Source of the DNA: Streptomyces populi
GTDB taxonomy: Bacteria; Actinomycetota; Actinomycetes; Streptomycetales; Streptomycetaceae
Direction: 5' to 3'
DNA: 40,493 nt
Assembly (NCBI RefSeq): GCF_002911015.1
Contig: NZ_KZ626915.1
Location: forward strand, 1-40,493
Part shown: positions 38,511 to 40,493 of the stretch, piece by piece
How the letters are laid out: each line of letters opens with the position of its first letter
Position numbering within the stretch: the first letter of the stretch is position 1
Notes under the pieces: model-generated
Seen by the model: the letters and a program-made list of their open reading frames with translations, nothing else
What the model was told of the DNA's origin: nothing
Database searches by the model: none
Translations under genes and position numbers: made by a program

Positions 38511-39005
38511 GTGAAGTGGGGAAGAGCGGCAGGTGTCATGTCTCTCGCGCTCCTGCTGAGCGCTTGCGGCGCGGAGTTCAACCCGCTGTTCGTCGAGAGC
38601 GGGGGTTCCGGTCCGGTGATCGGCTGGCGCGTGTGTCCGGGCGCCAGGCCCGACGGCATCGCCGAGGTCGGCCTGTACCGGTGGGATCGCGACGGCACCG
38701 CCGACGACCCGGGTGAACTGCTGTGGCACATCGAGGCTTCCCACGGGATCACGACGCATCGCATACGCCTCGGAAGCTCCCCCCGGGGTTTCACGACGCG
38801 GCTCCCCCTGTCCGTCGCACTGGACCCCGCATCGACGTACGCGCTGCGCACCAACATGTCCTCGGACGATCTCGTCGAAGGGTTCCTCACCTTCCGGCCC
38901 CGCCAACTCCGCGCCGGAAGCCTGGTCTTCAGCGACGGCAGAACGGAGTCGCGGAGGGCGTACGACGGCCGGGACGACGAGGATTTCGGCTGCTTCAGCG
39001 ACTGA
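38511..39005 (+). CDS. Putative lipoprotein of unknown function
   Basis: The 164-residue precursor has a lipoprotein signal: basic start (MKWGR), hydrophobic stretch and lipobox LLSAC with Cys19. The mature part, GAEFNPLFVES onwards, is beta-rich with several Trp, Asp and Arg residues (VGLYRWDRDG, RLPLSVALDP, GFLTFRPRQL). It would be attached to the outer face of the membrane. GTG 38511 has TACACT 7 bases upstream, again a leaderless arrangement. No family was recognised. It stands alone, 254 bases after the previous gene. Confidence 0.82.
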   Translation: MKWGRAAGVMSLALLLSACGAEFNPLFVESGGSGPVIGWRVCPGARPDGIAEVGLYRWDRDGTADDPGELLWHIEASHGITTHRIRLGSSPRGFTTRLPLSVALDPASTYALRTNMSSDDLVEGFLTFRPRQLRAGSLVFSDGRTESRRAYDGRDDEDFGCFSD

Positions 39006-39330
39006 GGGTGACGTGACGCCCGCTCTCGGCCCGAGTACCTCCGGGGCGGGCGACGTTCGCGCCACATGACCGGTCGAGCAGCCGGGCCTGCCGTCCGGTT
39101 CGCCCATCGGAGTGCGGCCGGCCCTCCCGGCCCCGACAGGTGTGCCGTCCGGCGCGCTCCCGCGGTGCCCGGCGGCCCGCAGGCCCTCGCCCTCCCGCGC
39201 GGAGAGGACGAGGGCCGGCGGACGTCACGGACCGTCGGCCACGCCCGGGGCAGACCGAGCCGCGAGCGGCCTCACGGGGTCATGACGCCCTGTCACGACC
39301 AGGACGGGGCAGGTGTCGCCCGCGCCGGCG
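39006..39330. other. Gene-free stretch between the lipoprotein and SPFH genes
   Basis: No gene with coding character is seen in 325 bases. A hairpin GGCCCTCG / CGAGGGCC spans 39182-39216 and could end transcription from either side. Confidence 0.5.
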
Positions 39331-40227
39331 TCACTTCTTGCCGCTGTCCACGATGACCGGCGTGCCGTTCGAGTCCGTACCGCACGGCACCGCGTACACC
39401 GGGTTCGCCTTCGCGGCTTCCTTGTACGCCTCGAGGCACTGGTTGTACAGCACCTTGTCGCTCAGCGACCGCTCGATGATCTTGTTGGCGCGGGCGATGC
39501 CCTCCGCCTCGATCCGCTTGCGCTCCGCCTCCGCCTTGGCCGTACGCGACGCCTCGGTGGCCCGTTCGGTGGCCTGCTCCTGCTGGATCTTCTTGTCGAT
39601 CTGGTCCTGTAGCTTCTCCGACGGCCTCACATTGCGCAGGTTGACGGAAGTGACGTCGATGCCGCGCGGTGCCAGGCGCTCCTTGACGAGGCCGGCGATC
39701 TCCGAGCTGATCTGCTCACGGGCGGACGCGTAGCCTTCCTCGCTCGTGTGCTTCGCGAAGACGTTGCGGACGATCTCACGACTGTCCGGCAGCACCAGCC
39801 GCTCCTCGACGGCCTCCTCGCTGCCCGCCAGCCGGTACAGCGCGACCGCCTTGGCCGGCACCACGGCCCACTTGATGGTGACGTCCGCATAGAGCACACC
39901 GCCCTGAGAGGAGCGGACCTCGACCACGTCCTTGCCGTTGAGGTCGAGGTCCACCGGGCGGGTGGAGAAGGACGTGACATCGGTGAACGGTGACTTGAAG
40001 TGCATGCCCGAGACCAGCGGCGTGCCGATCTTGCCGAAGGTCACCGGAACACCGACCTCGTAGGCGCTCACGACGTGGACACAGGAGAAGACGCCCGCCA
40101 GCACGCCCGCCACGGCGCTGAGCACCGCCCCGAGCTTCCAGCCACCGGCCCCGGTGCGGCCGCGGCCCACGAGAAAGAGCACTGCCGCGGCTATGAGCAG
40201 CAGGATGGACAGCACGAACACGGACAT
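39331..40227 (-). CDS. SPFH/Band 7 membrane protein
   Basis: The 298-residue protein has two N-terminal membrane helices (about 3-20 and 28-48), an SPFH/prohibitin-like domain (about 55-220) and a coiled coil (about 215-260, with the repeated KIQQEQATERATEAS and AERKRIEAEG pattern) before a polar tail. SPFH proteins form ring or cage oligomers that organise membrane microdomains or govern membrane proteases. ATG 40227 follows GGAGGGGG, and the longer frame upstream is not coding. A palindrome (40236-40248) overlaps the region just ahead of the ribosome site. Confidence 0.9.
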   Translation of the reverse strand: MSVFVLSILLLIAAAVLFLVGRGRTGAGGWKLGAVLSAVAGVLAGVFSCVHVVSAYEVGVPVTFGKIGTPLVSGMHFKSPFTDVTSFSTRPVDLDLNGKDVVEVRSSQGGVLYADVTIKWAVVPAKAVALYRLAGSEEAVEERLVLPDSREIVRNVFAKHTSEEGYASAREQISSEIAGLVKERLAPRGIDVTSVNLRNVRPSEKLQDQIDKKIQQEQATERATEASRTAKAEAERKRIEAEGIARANKIIERSLSDKVLYNQCLEAYKEAAKANPVYAVPCGTDSNGTPVIVDSGKK

Positions 40228-40235
40228 CCCCCTCC

Positions 40236-40248
40236 GGAAAACGTTTCC
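40236..40248. promoter_or_regulatory. Palindrome GGAAAACGTTTCC before the SPFH gene
   Basis: A 13-base near-palindrome containing AAACGTTT directly precedes the ribosome-binding site of the SPFH gene. Its AT-rich core stands out from the surroundings, so a repressor site is possible. No further feature was seen to 40440. Confidence 0.4.
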
Positions 40249-40440
40249 GCGCCTCCTGGGACGCGGCCCCGGCGCATCGTAGCGATCTCCGGTGCCGGGC
40301 CACCTCCCCCTTCCCGCCGAACGGTGGGGCCGAGCGGCGGGAAGGGAGAGGAAGCGGGGAAAGTCCCACCGCGCCGCGACGAGACGGCTCCGTCGCGCAC
40401 GCGGCACGGCGGTGGGACGTACCGGCCACGCGTGGCGGCC

Positions 40441-40493
40441 CGCTGACCGCCTGCCCTCGCCCTCCCCGGCGCGCCGAGGGCAGGCGGTCAGCG
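40441..40493. terminator. Perfect 19-bp stem hairpin at the window end
   Basis: Positions 40441-40459 pair exactly with 40475-40493 around a 15-base loop. The stem contains CCGCCTGCCCTCG. It is a very strong terminator, probably for a gene beyond the window on the minus strand. Confidence 0.75.

Overview
The window is about 72% G+C, with strong third-position GC bias, GTG and TTG starts, leaderless promoters and gene families typical of Streptomyces or a close relative. It looks like ordinary chromosome: no tRNA, rRNA, insertion sequence, prophage or CRISPR array was seen. About 35 protein genes are supported, along with two riboswitches and several repeat families.

Layout. (1) 1-3460: a cut-off TPR gene, then a [3Fe-4S] ferredoxin and an aldehyde dehydrogenase, divergent from an MBL-fold hydrolase. 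(2) 3587-4249: a kinase-fold phosphotransferase. (3) 4335-10368: a cobalamin riboswitch followed by five tightly packed genes: a membrane-anchored alpha/alpha-barrel surface protein, a second secreted and anchored protein, then EcfT, a fused double EcfA and an ECF S-component. (4) 10748-12219: an exported transglycosylase-like protein and a DUF1275 membrane protein. (5) 12321-15029: a FadA5-like steroid thiolase divergent from a CYP125-like P450. (6) 15258-20936: a GT87-PAP2 fusion, a ProP-like transporter, an O-methyltransferase, an FHA protein and a DUF1992 protein. (7) 21195-27020: two tandem paralogues of unknown function, a GNAT enzyme, a DHA2 exporter fused to a MarR-like domain, and an anchored peptidoglycan-binding protein. 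(8) 27359-32851: a HAD phosphatase, a TMEM165/GDT1 transporter behind a yybP-ykoY (Mn2+) riboswitch, a secreted HNH nuclease, a PhoD-like phosphatase and a DedA protein. (9) 33092-40493: DUF2277, a UlaG-like hydrolase, a ketopantoate-reductase-like enzyme, a MarR / isochorismatase-fold / LysR group, a small protein behind LexA-like boxes, a lipoprotein and an SPFH protein.

Two sets of genes appear to work together. The riboswitch operon reads as a B12 (or corrinoid) acquisition system. Its two surface proteins match, in order and fold type, the alpha and beta domains of animal intrinsic factor/transcobalamin, so a split bacterial B12-capture module is the most interesting hypothesis here. The ferredoxin, aldehyde dehydrogenase, thiolase and CYP125 genes form a plausible sterol side-chain oxidation set. 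They sit in two loci on either side of the B12 operon, and both divergent promoters carry the same palindromes, including KstR-like TnnAACnnGTTnnA sites.

The non-coding DNA is also structured. A hairpin repeat of about 110 bp occurs four times, mostly at gene 3' ends. Six 10-bp units are phased at mostly 16-bp spacing beside the P450 terminators, and several perfect long-stem terminators are present.
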